Below, one piece after another: positions 1 through 6,215 of a stretch of 20,542 bases of DNA; position 1 is the first letter of the stretch, and each line of letters begins with the position of its first letter. The notes under the pieces were generated by a model. It worked only from the letters and a program-made list of their open reading frames with translations. It was not told the origin of the DNA and made no database searches. The stretch spans positions 64,001 to 84,542 of the IMG/VR virus record IMGVR_UViG_3300020156_000004; one strand, written 5' to 3'. This DNA is from a virus. The translations under genes were made by a program, and so were the position numbers.

Positions 1-2
1 GC

Positions 3-173
3 AAAGCCCAATGGAGAGAAGGAATAGAAACCTCGAGGTATATCAATCAAAGGGTTAAGTCTATATCCGAATCTACCGAAAACGGAGACGATGTAGTGGT
101 AGTTCACTTCTCTAATGGAAGGTACCTAAAGATTCGTTCCCGCCAGAGCCGATTAATTTTTGTAAACCGATAA
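3..173 (+). CDS. C-terminal end of an upstream gene (partial)
   Basis: The only frame open from the window edge runs to a TAA at 171-173 and gives 56 residues with no start inside the window. The visible part is basic and polar. It has a short acidic stretch, then a valine-rich strand (DDVVVVHF), and ends in an arginine-rich tail. The following gene begins 10 bases later, so both are probably in one operon. The other two plus frames are closed by stops at 25 and 56. No family is recognised; the frame itself is fairly secure. Confidence 0.6.
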   Translation, partial: KAQWREGIETSRYINQRVKSISESTENGDDVVVVHFSNGRYLKIRSRQSRLIFVNR

Positions 174-183
174 AAATACCCAA

Positions 184-522
184 ATGATTTTTCAATTTAC
201 TGGCCTATCCCGACTCACTCTGGAATCAGCCGAAAATATTAAGACTTATATCAAATCGGTTGAGGTTCAGCTGGTTCATAATAATGCAGACTCTCAGCCA
301 ACCCCATTTGAAATAGAAGGTATACCCACCATTTACGGGTATAAGATTCTAAGTCAAACCTTTATTCATGGTATAATTGCAAATATAAAGGGTTCTCATG
401 AAGCGGGATATTGGAATGAGGTGGAACACATCAAATGGGTTATAGATGAACTCGGAAGGGCCTTTGCTAATCCAACGAACCCAACTCAGGAAAGAGACTT
501 TGATGAAAATACCTTAAAATAA
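184..522 (+). CDS. hypothetical protein, 112 aa
   Basis: A soluble, mildly acidic protein without signal peptide or membrane segment. The first 60 residues alternate short strands, and the segment around residues 70-95 (GYWNEVEHIKWVIDELGRAF) looks helical. The start ATG lies 10 bases after the preceding stop, and the next gene follows 10 bases after its TAA, which suggests co-transcription. No conserved motif that I recognise; function unknown. Confidence 0.8.
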   Translation: MIFQFTGLSRLTLESAENIKTYIKSVEVQLVHNNADSQPTPFEIEGIPTIYGYKILSQTFIHGIIANIKGSHEAGYWNEVEHIKWVIDELGRAFANPTNPTQERDFDENTLK

Positions 523-532
523 AAATAGATAT

Positions 533-760
533 ATGAATAGAACCAACATTCACCTCCTCGCTATGTGGTTATTAGTGATAGGTTTAGTACTTAGGCATGC
601 CTATATTGAAAAGGAATTTGCCAGCACCCATAATACCCTTAAACTGGGTATAGAGGTAAATAATCGAGCAATAGATGCTCTAAATAATTCCAATAAAAGG
701 ATGGAAGAATACCTCGATAAAACCCGATTGGAACCAATAATTAATCATATAAATCAATAA
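533..760 (+). CDS. small membrane protein with coiled-coil tail, 75 aa
   Basis: Residues 8-23 form one hydrophobic membrane segment (LLAMWLLVIGLVL), followed by a polar region that reads as an amphipathic helix or coiled coil (about 30-70). The downstream gene, three bases away, encodes a lipoprotein. A single-span coiled-coil protein next to a small lipoprotein is the architecture of inner- and outer-membrane spanins, but size and order alone do not prove it. Function otherwise unknown. Confidence 0.78.
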   Translation: MNRTNIHLLAMWLLVIGLVLRHAYIEKEFASTHNTLKLGIEVNNRAIDALNNSNKRMEEYLDKTRLEPIINHINQ

Positions 761-763
761 ACA

Positions 764-1009
764 ATGAAACAGAGTTTTTATGTATTAGCCGCCTTTATTT
801 TAGGCTTCCTTATTGCCTGTGTATCTAATGATTCTAGGCCCAAAGCTCAAAGTCATGGTCAGGGCATCCCTGACATAAGTATTCAAGGTTTCCAAGATTT
901 TGAGTTTGGTCATAATAGCGTGAGAGTATACCAATGGATGGACCGCTCTGGTAGAGTTTATTTGGCCATTCCCGAGCATTCATATGGGGGAGCATCTATC
1001 ACAAGATAG
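764..1009 (+). CDS. small lipoprotein, 81 aa
   Basis: The N-terminus is a signal peptide with lipobox LIAC; Cys19 would be the lipidated residue, followed by V-S-N-D. The mature part is about 60 residues, with a strand-forming C-terminal half (VRVYQWMDRSGRVYLAI). It starts three bases after the coiled-coil membrane protein gene and ends just before a promoter, so it is the last gene of this unit. It could be an outer-membrane spanin partner or another envelope-modifying protein; not identified. Confidence 0.78.
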   Translation: MKQSFYVLAAFILGFLIACVSNDSRPKAQSHGQGIPDISIQGFQDFEFGHNSVRVYQWMDRSGRVYLAIPEHSYGGASITR

Positions 1010-1011
1010 AT

Positions 1012-1042
1012 TTTATTTCTGGTTCTAATTCCTTTATCTTTA
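1012..1042 (+). promoter_or_regulatory. Bacteroidota-type promoter for the 1059 operon
   Basis: TTTA at 1012-1015, a 19-base spacer and TATCTTTA at 1035-1042. The spacer contains CTGGTTCTAATT, with GG at spacer positions 6-7, the arrangement shared by ten promoters in this window. The predicted start of transcription is about 10 bases before the ATG at 1059. Confidence 0.6.
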
Positions 1043-1058
1043 TTCAAATAATTAATTT

Positions 1059-1286
1059 ATGAAAAAGACCCGAATCTATTTATGCGCCTTTAAAGATCAC
1101 CAAGCTGTTATCCTGGCAAAAGGAAGAAAGGAAGCCGCAAAGTTGATGGTATCAAATTTCATGTCTGCTACCGAAAGAGAGATAATGGCTGAGGCTAAAA
1201 CCGTTATTGTTACCCGGATAAGGAAATCCACTCCGACTCCTAGAATTCTATTACTTAAAACAATACTTAAAACAATTCCCGAATGA
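1059..1286 (+). CDS. hypothetical basic protein, 75 aa
   Basis: A small, strongly basic protein. The N-terminal stretch RIYLCAFKDHQAVILAKG resembles GIYLCIFKPKKVVIYANG in the 5894 gene product, so the two may share a small alpha/beta domain. The C-terminus is rich in Lys, Arg, Ile and Leu. It is the first gene after the promoter at 1012 and overlaps the next gene by ATGA (1283-1286). Function unknown. Confidence 0.72.
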   Translation: MKKTRIYLCAFKDHQAVILAKGRKEAAKLMVSNFMSATEREIMAEAKTVIVTRIRKSTPTPRILLLKTILKTIPE

Positions 1287-1486
1287 GAAAGATACTTTGG
1301 ATAGCCCTGGTATTATTCATCCTTGCCGAGATCTTCCTGAGCTCTGACCCTCAATCGGTAATAATGGAAGATATACCGGACTCCTTGAAGATCGCAAAGG
1401 ACACCTCAGGTTTTCCTGATCGAATGGTTCCTTTGCCCAAAAAGAAATTCAATGAGGAAAACCCCATAATAACCATAGAGAAATGA
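1283..1486 (+). CDS. small exported or membrane-anchored protein, 67 aa
   Basis: Residues 4-20 (ILWIALVLFILAEIFL) form one signal-anchor or signal peptide, followed by a short, polar, proline- and lysine-containing region of about 45 residues that would lie outside the cytoplasmic membrane. No lipobox cysteine. It is coupled to both neighbours by ATGA overlaps. The opposite-strand ORF over this region is a shadow. Confidence 0.72.
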   Translation: MRKILWIALVLFILAEIFLSSDPQSVIMEDIPDSLKIAKDTSGFPDRMVPLPKKKFNEENPIITIEK

Positions 1487-1845
1487 GCCGAACCAAGAAA
1501 CTCTACACTATCCACAAAGTTACCAAACATGACATTTGGAAAGGTAACCACTTCTTTGTAAAACACTATCTTACCGGTAAATACATTACCGCAATTGCCC
1601 AATCACGAATCTATAAACAGGAAGGTCTTGAGTATATTGATGTTCTTTGGCCCGATGATACATACGGAAGGGCAGTATGGGTTGATGGGGATGCTCTAAA
1701 ATTCCGCGAAAGGCCACATTGGGAGGTAGCCGATGGAGAAGGCCCAACTCTATTTGCTGGGGATGTTCCTAAGACCTGGGATGAAGCAAAAAAATTAAAC
1801 CAGGAATTAGGAATTGCGGTGGATAAAAAGGTGGATAAAAATTAA
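1483..1845 (+). CDS. hypothetical protein, 120 aa
   Basis: A soluble protein with basic N-terminus and acidic middle, rich in aromatic residues (IDVLWPDDTYGRAVWVDGD, then FRERPHWEV). The pattern suggests a small beta-rich domain followed by a helix near residues 98-110. It closes the operon begun at 1059, with an ATGA overlap at its start. The next promoter begins eight bases after its stop. No family recognised. Confidence 0.8.
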   Translation: MSRTKKLYTIHKVTKHDIWKGNHFFVKHYLTGKYITAIAQSRIYKQEGLEYIDVLWPDDTYGRAVWVDGDALKFRERPHWEVADGEGPTLFAGDVPKTWDEAKKLNQELGIAVDKKVDKN

Positions 1846-1853
1846 GATTCAGG

Positions 1854-1884
1854 TTTTTTCCTGGTTCTAATTATTATATATTTG
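1854..1884 (+). promoter_or_regulatory. Bacteroidota-type promoter for 1915
   Basis: TTTT (1854-1857), 19 bases, TATATTTG (1877-1884). The spacer carries CTGGTTCTAATT with GG at positions 6-7. The TTG at 1882 that would extend the next reading frame lies inside the -7 element, so it cannot be the real start codon. Confidence 0.65.
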
Positions 1885-1914
1885 GATATTCAAAGGGAAT
1901 CAATAAAACCATAT

Positions 1915-2355
1915 ATGACTAAGAAAAAGAAACGGGGCCGTCCAAAAAAGATTGACGTTAAAAGCACCCCGAAAAAGGAACATTGGAAGACTCGCCAAAA
2001 ACGGGAACGCGAATCTGCCAAATTGCAAATCGAAACTCCCGAACCAAAGAAGGATGATCTTTTTGAAATCTTCGAGCCGGTATCTATTGGTAAACAATAT
2101 GCCAAAACTGCTCGCATTGCGGAGAAACTCGAAAAGACCCTTAAAATCCTTAAACCCCGCCAGGCATTCAGAATTAAGAAGGAAGAAACTTCAAATGCCT
2201 TTGTTAGGCAATATCTGAATGACAAATACCCGAATCGGGACTATCGGGTATCCTCCTATCAAAAGAATGATGGGGTAGAATTTTTCATCGTAACCTATGT
2301 ACAGGAAACCAAACCCTCATACCCACAGGAAATCAAAAATCGGAAGTCCCGTTGA
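1915..2355 (+). CDS. basic protein with N-terminal AT-hook motif, 146 aa
   Basis: The start is set at the ATG at 1915 because the frame's earlier TTG lies in the promoter. The first ten residues hold the AT-hook core KKRGRPKK, a minor-groove DNA-binding element, followed by a long Lys/Arg-rich linker to about residue 50. The last 60 residues (from about FVRQYLNDKYPNRDYRV) look like a small folded alpha/beta domain. A DNA-binding or nucleoid-like role is plausible from the AT-hook; the C-terminal domain is not recognised. It is the only gene of its unit before a strong hairpin at 2383. Confidence 0.78.
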   Translation: MTKKKKRGRPKKIDVKSTPKKEHWKTRQKRERESAKLQIETPEPKKDDLFEIFEPVSIGKQYAKTARIAEKLEKTLKILKPRQAFRIKKEETSNAFVRQYLNDKYPNRDYRVSSYQKNDGVEFFIVTYVQETKPSYPQEIKNRKSR

Positions 2356-2382
2356 TATATGGATTATGGGTTAGTTAGTTAC

Positions 2383-2406
2383 GGAGCCGGATGTCTATCT
2401 GGCTCC
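2383..2406 (+). terminator. strong hairpin between genes, terminator-like
   Basis: GGAGCCGGAT (2383-2392) pairs fully with ATCTGGCTCC (2397-2406) around a four-base loop (one G-T pair). The run of five T starts about ten bases further on (2416-2420), too far for a classical intrinsic terminator. It could be a weak terminator, a processing site or an mRNA stabiliser between 1915 and 2446. Confidence 0.45.
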
Positions 2407-2445
2407 CACCTAACATTTTTCAAAAACTTCAAAATTTAAAATACC

Positions 2446-2880
2446 ATGAACATTAATGACTTCGACAAAGAGCCAACAGATGAAAACTGCACCTTTGATC
2501 TTAAAAAAGAGGCCGAGAGAATCCTCTTATCCCACAAGGCCTCATTTATGCTCAACTTTCTATCCAACCAGCCCTGGTATACAAGTCGTCGAGTAGAGGA
2601 CGTTGTTAGGGATGCTGCTGGGGCCTGGGATAAATTAGTTGCCAGTGGCCATATTGATGGTCTGATGGATGAAATTACCGAAAAACTCCGAGAGCGCCAT
2701 GACCATCATCAAATGAGGGAAATGATTGAAAAAGCCCTGGTAAACGGTGGAGTAATTGTACCTGACCAGGAAGGCAGACTTAAATTCCAGGCTCTCGATT
2801 CCCCTGACCAGGATATTTCTGATGAGGCTCCGGTAGTTCAGGAAACTAAGAAAAGGAAACCCCGAAAATTTGATGCTTAA
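2446..2880 (+). CDS. hypothetical helical protein, 144 aa
   Basis: Mostly helical and charged. Residues 15-95 read as successive amphipathic helices. A histidine-rich segment (ERHDHHQMREM) sits near residue 88. The C-terminus is acidic and then ends in a basic tail (KKRKPRKFDA). No signal peptide. It is followed after 11 bases by another basic gene, 2892, with which it probably forms an operon. No family recognised. Confidence 0.8.
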   Translation: MNINDFDKEPTDENCTFDLKKEAERILLSHKASFMLNFLSNQPWYTSRRVEDVVRDAAGAWDKLVASGHIDGLMDEITEKLRERHDHHQMREMIEKALVNGGVIVPDQEGRLKFQALDSPDQDISDEAPVVQETKKRKPRKFDA

Positions 2881-2891
2881 AATAAAATACC

Positions 2892-3335
2892 ATGGCAAAA
2901 GCAAAAAAGAAAGCCGCTCCTAAGAGAAGGGCGGCTCCTAAAAAGAAATCAGCTCCAGAGAAAACAATCAAACCCGATTTAAAACTCCTCAAAAAGGGTG
3001 CAGCACTCCAAATTGAATGGGACAATGGAAGCCTTAGATGTGAACGGGGGTATGTACTGTATAATGACAAAAACGAAATTGAACTTGTAACCTCCTCAAA
3101 GGCCCTTGAGGTGAAATACCATTTTATACCCAAAAGAGACATAGTAGCCCTCAAGCCTGTTAAATTGGATTTCCTATATATCCCAAATTTAACCGATGGG
3201 GGGTATAATGGTATCATTGATAAAAAGAGTAAGAAGATGAGGGTAGGATGCAATGAGGTAAAAATGGAACACATTAAAACCCTATATGATTTCTACTTCG
3301 GAGATAAGCCCCATAAATGGAAACATCGCAAATAG
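2892..3335 (+). CDS. protein with histone-like basic N-terminal tail, 147 aa
   Basis: The first 30 residues are almost entirely Lys, Ala, Pro and Arg (AKAKKKAAPKRRAAPKKKS), resembling bacterial H1-like tails. A mixed alpha/beta domain follows, with strands such as LQIEW and YVLYND and a basic loop, KKSKKMRVGC. The tail suggests nucleic-acid binding; the folded part is not recognised. It is the last gene before the terminator at 3349. The long opposite-strand frame here arises from the Lys/Ala-rich codons and is rejected. Confidence 0.8.
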   Translation: MAKAKKKAAPKRRAAPKKKSAPEKTIKPDLKLLKKGAALQIEWDNGSLRCERGYVLYNDKNEIELVTSSKALEVKYHFIPKRDIVALKPVKLDFLYIPNLTDGGYNGIIDKKSKKMRVGCNEVKMEHIKTLYDFYFGDKPHKWKHRK

Positions 3336-3348
3336 GGGTTGATTCTAG

Positions 3349-3386
3349 TGGGGATATCTGATTTATGGATATTCCCATTATTTTTT
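3349..3386 (+). terminator. intrinsic terminator
   Basis: TGGGGATATC (3349-3358) pairs with GATATTCCCA (3368-3377), with one G-T pair. A nine-base loop lies between the arms and TTATTTTTT follows. It lies 13 bases after the 2892 gene and ends that unit. Confidence 0.75.
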
Positions 3387-3425
3387 GGAAATAAGACGAC
3401 TAGACATACCCGAAATTAATTAAAA

Positions 3426-3456
3426 TTTGCCCCTGGTTCTTATATCCATATATTCA
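3426..3456 (+). promoter_or_regulatory. Bacteroidota-type promoter for 3475
   Basis: TTTG (3426-3429), 19 bases, TATATTCA (3449-3456), with CCTGGTTCTT in the spacer and GG at positions 6-7. The TTG at 3427 that would extend the next frame is part of the -33 element. Confidence 0.65.
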
Positions 3457-3474
3457 CAATTCAAATTAAAGAAG

Positions 3475-3798
3475 ATGAAGGAAATTACCCTCACCCCCCA
3501 ACAAAGAATCGAAGCCTATCAATATGTGCTAGATCAGGTTAGGGCAGGAGAATATCGCAATTGGATTTGCCTACACCTCCAAAATTGGATAGGTATAAAT
3601 TACCATAGGCAAATATCCACTTCAACACTCCTTAGATTATTCCCTGAATTTGCCGAGCAAAAGCCCATCAAACTGTATGACGAGAATCAGGATGTAGAGG
3701 GTGCTTGGTGGAATGGGTTAGATCGGGAAATAAGAATCAATGTACTTCAAAATGCCATCAAAAAATGTCAAGAATATGAAACCGGAAGAAATGATTGA
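3475..3798 (+). CDS. hypothetical protein, 107 aa (tandem paralogue of 3873)
   Basis: The start is placed at the ATG at 3475, downstream of the promoter; the frame's earlier TTG is promoter sequence. By eye it matches the product of 3873: an N-terminal helix with R-x-x-A-Y, a central W/C-L-x-x-W block, then F-P-E-[FL]-x(4)-P, a G-A/x-WW pair, and a C-terminal helix with a cysteine (NAIKKCQE versus DMCIQEVK). The two lie in tandem and probably arose by duplication. No biochemical role is apparent. Confidence 0.8.
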   Translation: MKEITLTPQQRIEAYQYVLDQVRAGEYRNWICLHLQNWIGINYHRQISTSTLLRLFPEFAEQKPIKLYDENQDVEGAWWNGLDREIRINVLQNAIKKCQEYETGRND

Positions 3799-3883
3799 CC
3801 TTGCCTTGACAGTATGTAAATTCCTAATACTGCTGGGCTTATTTCTCTATTTAATGGATAAAAACTCATATCATGAGCATTAA
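3776..3883 (+). CDS. micro membrane protein, 35 aa
   Basis: A short frame bridging the two paralogues. It starts at ATG 3776 (an in-frame alternative is 3791) inside the end of 3475 and stops at 3881-3883 inside the start of 3873. Residues 8-27 (LALTVCKFLILLGLFLYLM) form one clear transmembrane helix, followed by a short polar tail ending in HEH. The overlap on both sides fits the translational coupling seen elsewhere in the window. Function unknown. Confidence 0.5.
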   Translation: MKPEEMIDLALTVCKFLILLGLFLYLMDKNSYHEH

Positions 3884-4241
3884 AGTAATTCCGCCCTTAA
3901 CAAGGCTCAGAGCCTATAAGGAAATCAGGGCCGAACTTATGATGAATCCCGCCAATCGACCATTGCCTTTCCTTTGTGCAAGATTAGCTGGGTGGGTATG
4001 TAAAAGATTACCCGAATATAAAATAGACGGTTTGTTAGTATGGGTTACAGTGGCCTTTCCTGAATTGGAAAGAAGGAGGCCTAAGGGTATGGGATGTGCG
4101 GGGTGGTGGCCTATCAATGATTATGAAAGTAGAATCCAAGCCCTTGATATGTGTATTCAAGAAGTTAAATCAATAATATATGCCAACAATCAAAACAGAA
4201 CGGATGGACCCGGACGTAATCTACCTACAAAAGAGGTATGA
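3873..4241 (+). CDS. hypothetical protein, 122 aa (paralogue of 3475)
   Basis: Aligned by eye to the 3475 product: R-x-R-A-Y near the start, a hydrophobic block with cysteines (LPFLCARLAGWVCKRL), the FPELERRRP segment, a GWW motif near residue 75 and a C-terminal helix. The last 20 residues (NNQNRTDGPGRNLPTKEV) are polar and overlap the start of the 4180 gene. The opposite-strand frame is a shadow. Function unknown; DNA or protein binding is possible. Confidence 0.8.
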   Translation: MSIKVIPPLTRLRAYKEIRAELMMNPANRPLPFLCARLAGWVCKRLPEYKIDGLLVWVTVAFPELERRRPKGMGCAGWWPINDYESRIQALDMCIQEVKSIIYANNQNRTDGPGRNLPTKEV

Positions 4242-4335
4242 CGGGGTAATAGAAATCGGGGGTATCAGGTATCAATATGTATCGTATGTTACTACTACCT
4301 TCAATACTCAACTTTATAAATACAAAAGATTATGA
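4180..4335 (+). CDS. small hypothetical protein, 51 aa
   Basis: A frame from ATG 4180 (or ATG 4204, 43 aa) to TGA 4333-4335. The composition looks like a real beta-rich mini protein: DGVIEIGGIRYQYVSYV, then TTTFNTQLYKYKR. It overlaps the end of 3873 by about 60 bases if the first ATG is used. It fills what would otherwise be a gap before the next promoter. No family recognised. Confidence 0.5.
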   Translation: MPTIKTERMDPDVIYLQKRYDGVIEIGGIRYQYVSYVTTTFNTQLYKYKRL

Positions 4336-4348
4336 TTGAACCTTTCAG

Positions 4349-4379
4349 TTTGAATCCGGTTTGATATTCCTTATATTTG
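4349..4379 (+). promoter_or_regulatory. Bacteroidota consensus promoter for 4402
   Basis: A perfect match: TTTG (4349-4352), exactly 19 bases, TATATTTG (4372-4379). The spacer holds CCGGTTTGATATTCCT with GG at positions 6-7. It drives 4402 and the coupled lipoprotein gene 4710. Confidence 0.75.
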
Positions 4380-4401
4380 GATAAATCAAAAAATTGATTA
4401 T

Positions 4402-4713
4402 ATGCCTTGGAACAAAGAAATCAAACAAAACCTAATTGAAAAGGGTATCAAGGCCCTAAAAGAAGAAATGTTCAGGTCTAATCGGATGCAGTTATTAACT
4501 ATTCGAGATAACGTAGTGATGGTGAGATCAGAGATGGAGCCGGGAGAGTTCATATCCTGGGTAATGGCAATTCTGGTCAAGGGTTATGATGAGGAAACCG
4601 ATGAAGAAAATAACCTGGACCTGACTGCTGGTAACCTGGACTTCTACCAGGATGATCTTGATACCGGATATATCTGGGTATATTCATTAACCATAAAACA
4701 AATAGAAAGATGA
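4402..4713 (+). CDS. hypothetical protein, 103 aa
   Basis: A soluble acidic protein: an N-terminal amphipathic helix (residues 3-25), then strands (QLLTIRDNVVMVRSE), a hydrophobic helix (FISWVMAILVKGY) and an acidic loop followed by an aromatic C-terminal strand (TGYIWVYSLTI). It overlaps the lipoprotein gene by ATGA (4710-4713), so both are translated from one message. No known family. Confidence 0.8.
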   Translation: MPWNKEIKQNLIEKGIKALKEEMFRSNRMQLLTIRDNVVMVRSEMEPGEFISWVMAILVKGYDEETDEENNLDLTAGNLDFYQDDLDTGYIWVYSLTIKQIER

Positions 4714-5480
4714 AAAAGAGAACACTGTTTTCCGCTTTTGCCCTATTAGGGCTGATGGTATTATTGGGGTGCGAAAAGAATGAGGTTTATAACCCACCCC
4801 CAATTACCCTTGAACCAATCTCTCATGATTATGTCTTGGACCCCCCTGATACCATAACATTGGCAGATGGGCGAAAGGCAGTAGTACAGCAAAGAGTAGT
4901 CTATGACACAATCCCCCTTTCAGGTCCGGAGGTACCTGCCCGCCCTTTCGTCTTAATCGCATCAAGCAGCGGAACGACCTACATGTGGCCCGAGTTCATG
5001 ACAGTATTCAAAGACTTAAACCCTATACAAAAAGGGGTGGGAGGCCATGAATGGGGGCATTTTAGGAAAAGAATCCGCACGGATGCAGTCCCTTATAAAC
5101 CCAGGCAGGTAGTTATTATGGGTGGGGAGAATAATTGGTATAACGTTGTTAGTCGCGGAATAAAATTTGGCCCATTAGATTATGAGTATCTTGTAAAGAC
5201 TACCATTGATTCGGTAAAGAAATTACTCCCGGGGGTACACCTTACCATTGTTGAATGTAAAACCACCCCATATCTGAAGTCCGTTCATGCCCAGATTCGG
5301 GAAGGAAATAATCGAGCCGAGGCATTATTGAAGGTGAGATACCCAAATTCGAGCTTTGTGCGAATCAATGACATATTGGTGGATAGTGATTACCGAACTA
5401 CCGAAATTAACCGAATGCATTTGGTACCCGCAGCCAATAAGAAATTGGAATCCCGCATCAGGCCTGCGATAATAAAATAA
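4710..5480 (+). CDS. SGNH/GDSL-fold hydrolase-like lipoprotein, 256 aa
   Basis: The signal peptide ends in lipobox LLGC, with Cys21 as the lipid anchor. The body follows the order of SGNH hydrolases. Block I is FVLIASSSGTTYMW (82-93), Ser86 probably being the nucleophile. A GVGG turn (109-112) stands for block II. Block III is PRQVVIMGGENN (131-142), with Asn141 as the oxyanion residue. Block V is EINRMHL with His237. The segment PYKPRQVVIMGGEN closely resembles the GDSL subgroup that reads YKPRxIVxYAGEND. The position three before the histidine, normally the catalytic Asp, is Asn234, and the block I glycine is Ala84, so activity may be altered. Likely role: de-esterification of surface glycans or peptidoglycan at the envelope (inference). 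It is the second gene of the 4402 unit. Confidence 0.72.
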   Translation: MKKRTLFSAFALLGLMVLLGCEKNEVYNPPPITLEPISHDYVLDPPDTITLADGRKAVVQQRVVYDTIPLSGPEVPARPFVLIASSSGTTYMWPEFMTVFKDLNPIQKGVGGHEWGHFRKRIRTDAVPYKPRQVVIMGGENNWYNVVSRGIKFGPLDYEYLVKTTIDSVKKLLPGVHLTIVECKTTPYLKSVHAQIREGNNRAEALLKVRYPNSSFVRINDILVDSDYRTTEINRMHLVPAANKKLESRIRPAIIK

Positions 5481-5482
5481 AG

Positions 5483-5513
5483 TTTGATTGTGGTATCTAT
5501 TCCTATATATTTG
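5483..5513 (+). promoter_or_regulatory. Bacteroidota consensus promoter for 5518
   Basis: TTTG (5483-5486), 19 bases, TATATTTG (5506-5513), with GTGGTATCTATTCC in the spacer. The ATG of the next gene begins only four bases after this element, so the transcript should be leaderless or nearly so. Confidence 0.75.
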
Positions 5514-5517
5514 ATAT

Positions 5518-5877
5518 ATGGAAAAAAATATAATCAAAACAACAGACCCTTACCTCGCTCAATGTATCAAATACTTAGCAGATACATTGGGCGAGATTAA
5601 GGTAACCGAGGATATTAACCTCGAAACATTCAAAGAATTGACCACCATAATTGAGCTCCATAATGGAGGATTCAAGACCCCGATAGAAATGACGGATGGC
5701 CGAATTGGGGATGGTAGATATTCCGATTTAGAATGGGCAGCCCTGGTTCATCAACAAATGCGAATTGCCGATAATTATGACCTCTATGGGTTTGAAGAGG
5801 CGAGGGTTGCATTTAAGGATTTCAAGAAAAGATGGCCCGCATTATATGAACTGTTCGAGTTATTTGCATGGGGATAA
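5518..5877 (+). CDS. hypothetical protein, 119 aa, probably leaderless
   Basis: A soluble, acidic, largely helical protein with no signal or membrane segment. The ATG at 5518 lies directly behind the -7 element. The next in-frame Met is residue 58, so this start appears genuine and translation probably begins at or next to the first transcribed base. The C-terminal third (KDFKKRWPALYELFELFAW) is an aromatic amphipathic helix. No family recognised. Confidence 0.8.
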   Translation: MEKNIIKTTDPYLAQCIKYLADTLGEIKVTEDINLETFKELTTIIELHNGGFKTPIEMTDGRIGDGRYSDLEWAALVHQQMRIADNYDLYGFEEARVAFKDFKKRWPALYELFELFAWG

Positions 5878-5893
5878 AAAATCAACCAAATAT

Positions 5894-6214
5894 ATGGCAA
5901 CATTAATTTTTCCAAATTCAGACATGCGGAAGATTACCGAGACCTCGGCAAAGATGATGTCCTTTGTAAAGGATTCCGGTATATATCTTTGCATCTTTAA
6001 ACCTAAGAAAGTAGTAATCTACGCCAATGGATATGACCCGAGAAAGAGTGATGTTTGGGACAGGGCAAGAGAGGCAGTGGGTGGGGATGATTTCGTCGAA
6101 GAAATTGAGGTTGATGATGAAATAAGGAAGTATGTATCAGAAGGTTGGGATTTTATGATTAAAGTAACCCCCGATACCCTTCAAACCGGATTTCAAAAAC
6201 CCAAAAATAAATAA
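5894..6214 (+). CDS. hypothetical protein, 106 aa
   Basis: The frame stays open upstream into the end of 5518, but the ATG at 5894, 16 bases after that gene's stop, is the sensible start. The core GIYLCIFKPKKVVIYANG resembles part of the 1059 product. Acidic residues follow (DDFVEEIEVDDE), then a C-terminal strand and basic tail. It is followed after one base by 6216, so it lies inside an operon driven from 5483. Function unknown. Confidence 0.78.
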   Translation: MATLIFPNSDMRKITETSAKMMSFVKDSGIYLCIFKPKKVVIYANGYDPRKSDVWDRAREAVGGDDFVEEIEVDDEIRKYVSEGWDFMIKVTPDTLQTGFQKPKNK

Positions 6215-6215
6215 C

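Noticed and set aside
1882-1914. TTG start upstream of the AT-hook gene (similarly at 3427 and 10737)
   Set aside because: Each of these TTG codons lies within or before a recognisable promoter, so the following ATG was taken as the start.
2846-3274. Minus-strand reading frame of 142 codons
   Set aside because: Antisense of 2892; the Lys/Ala-rich codons of that gene leave the opposite strand open. No start signal or partner gene.
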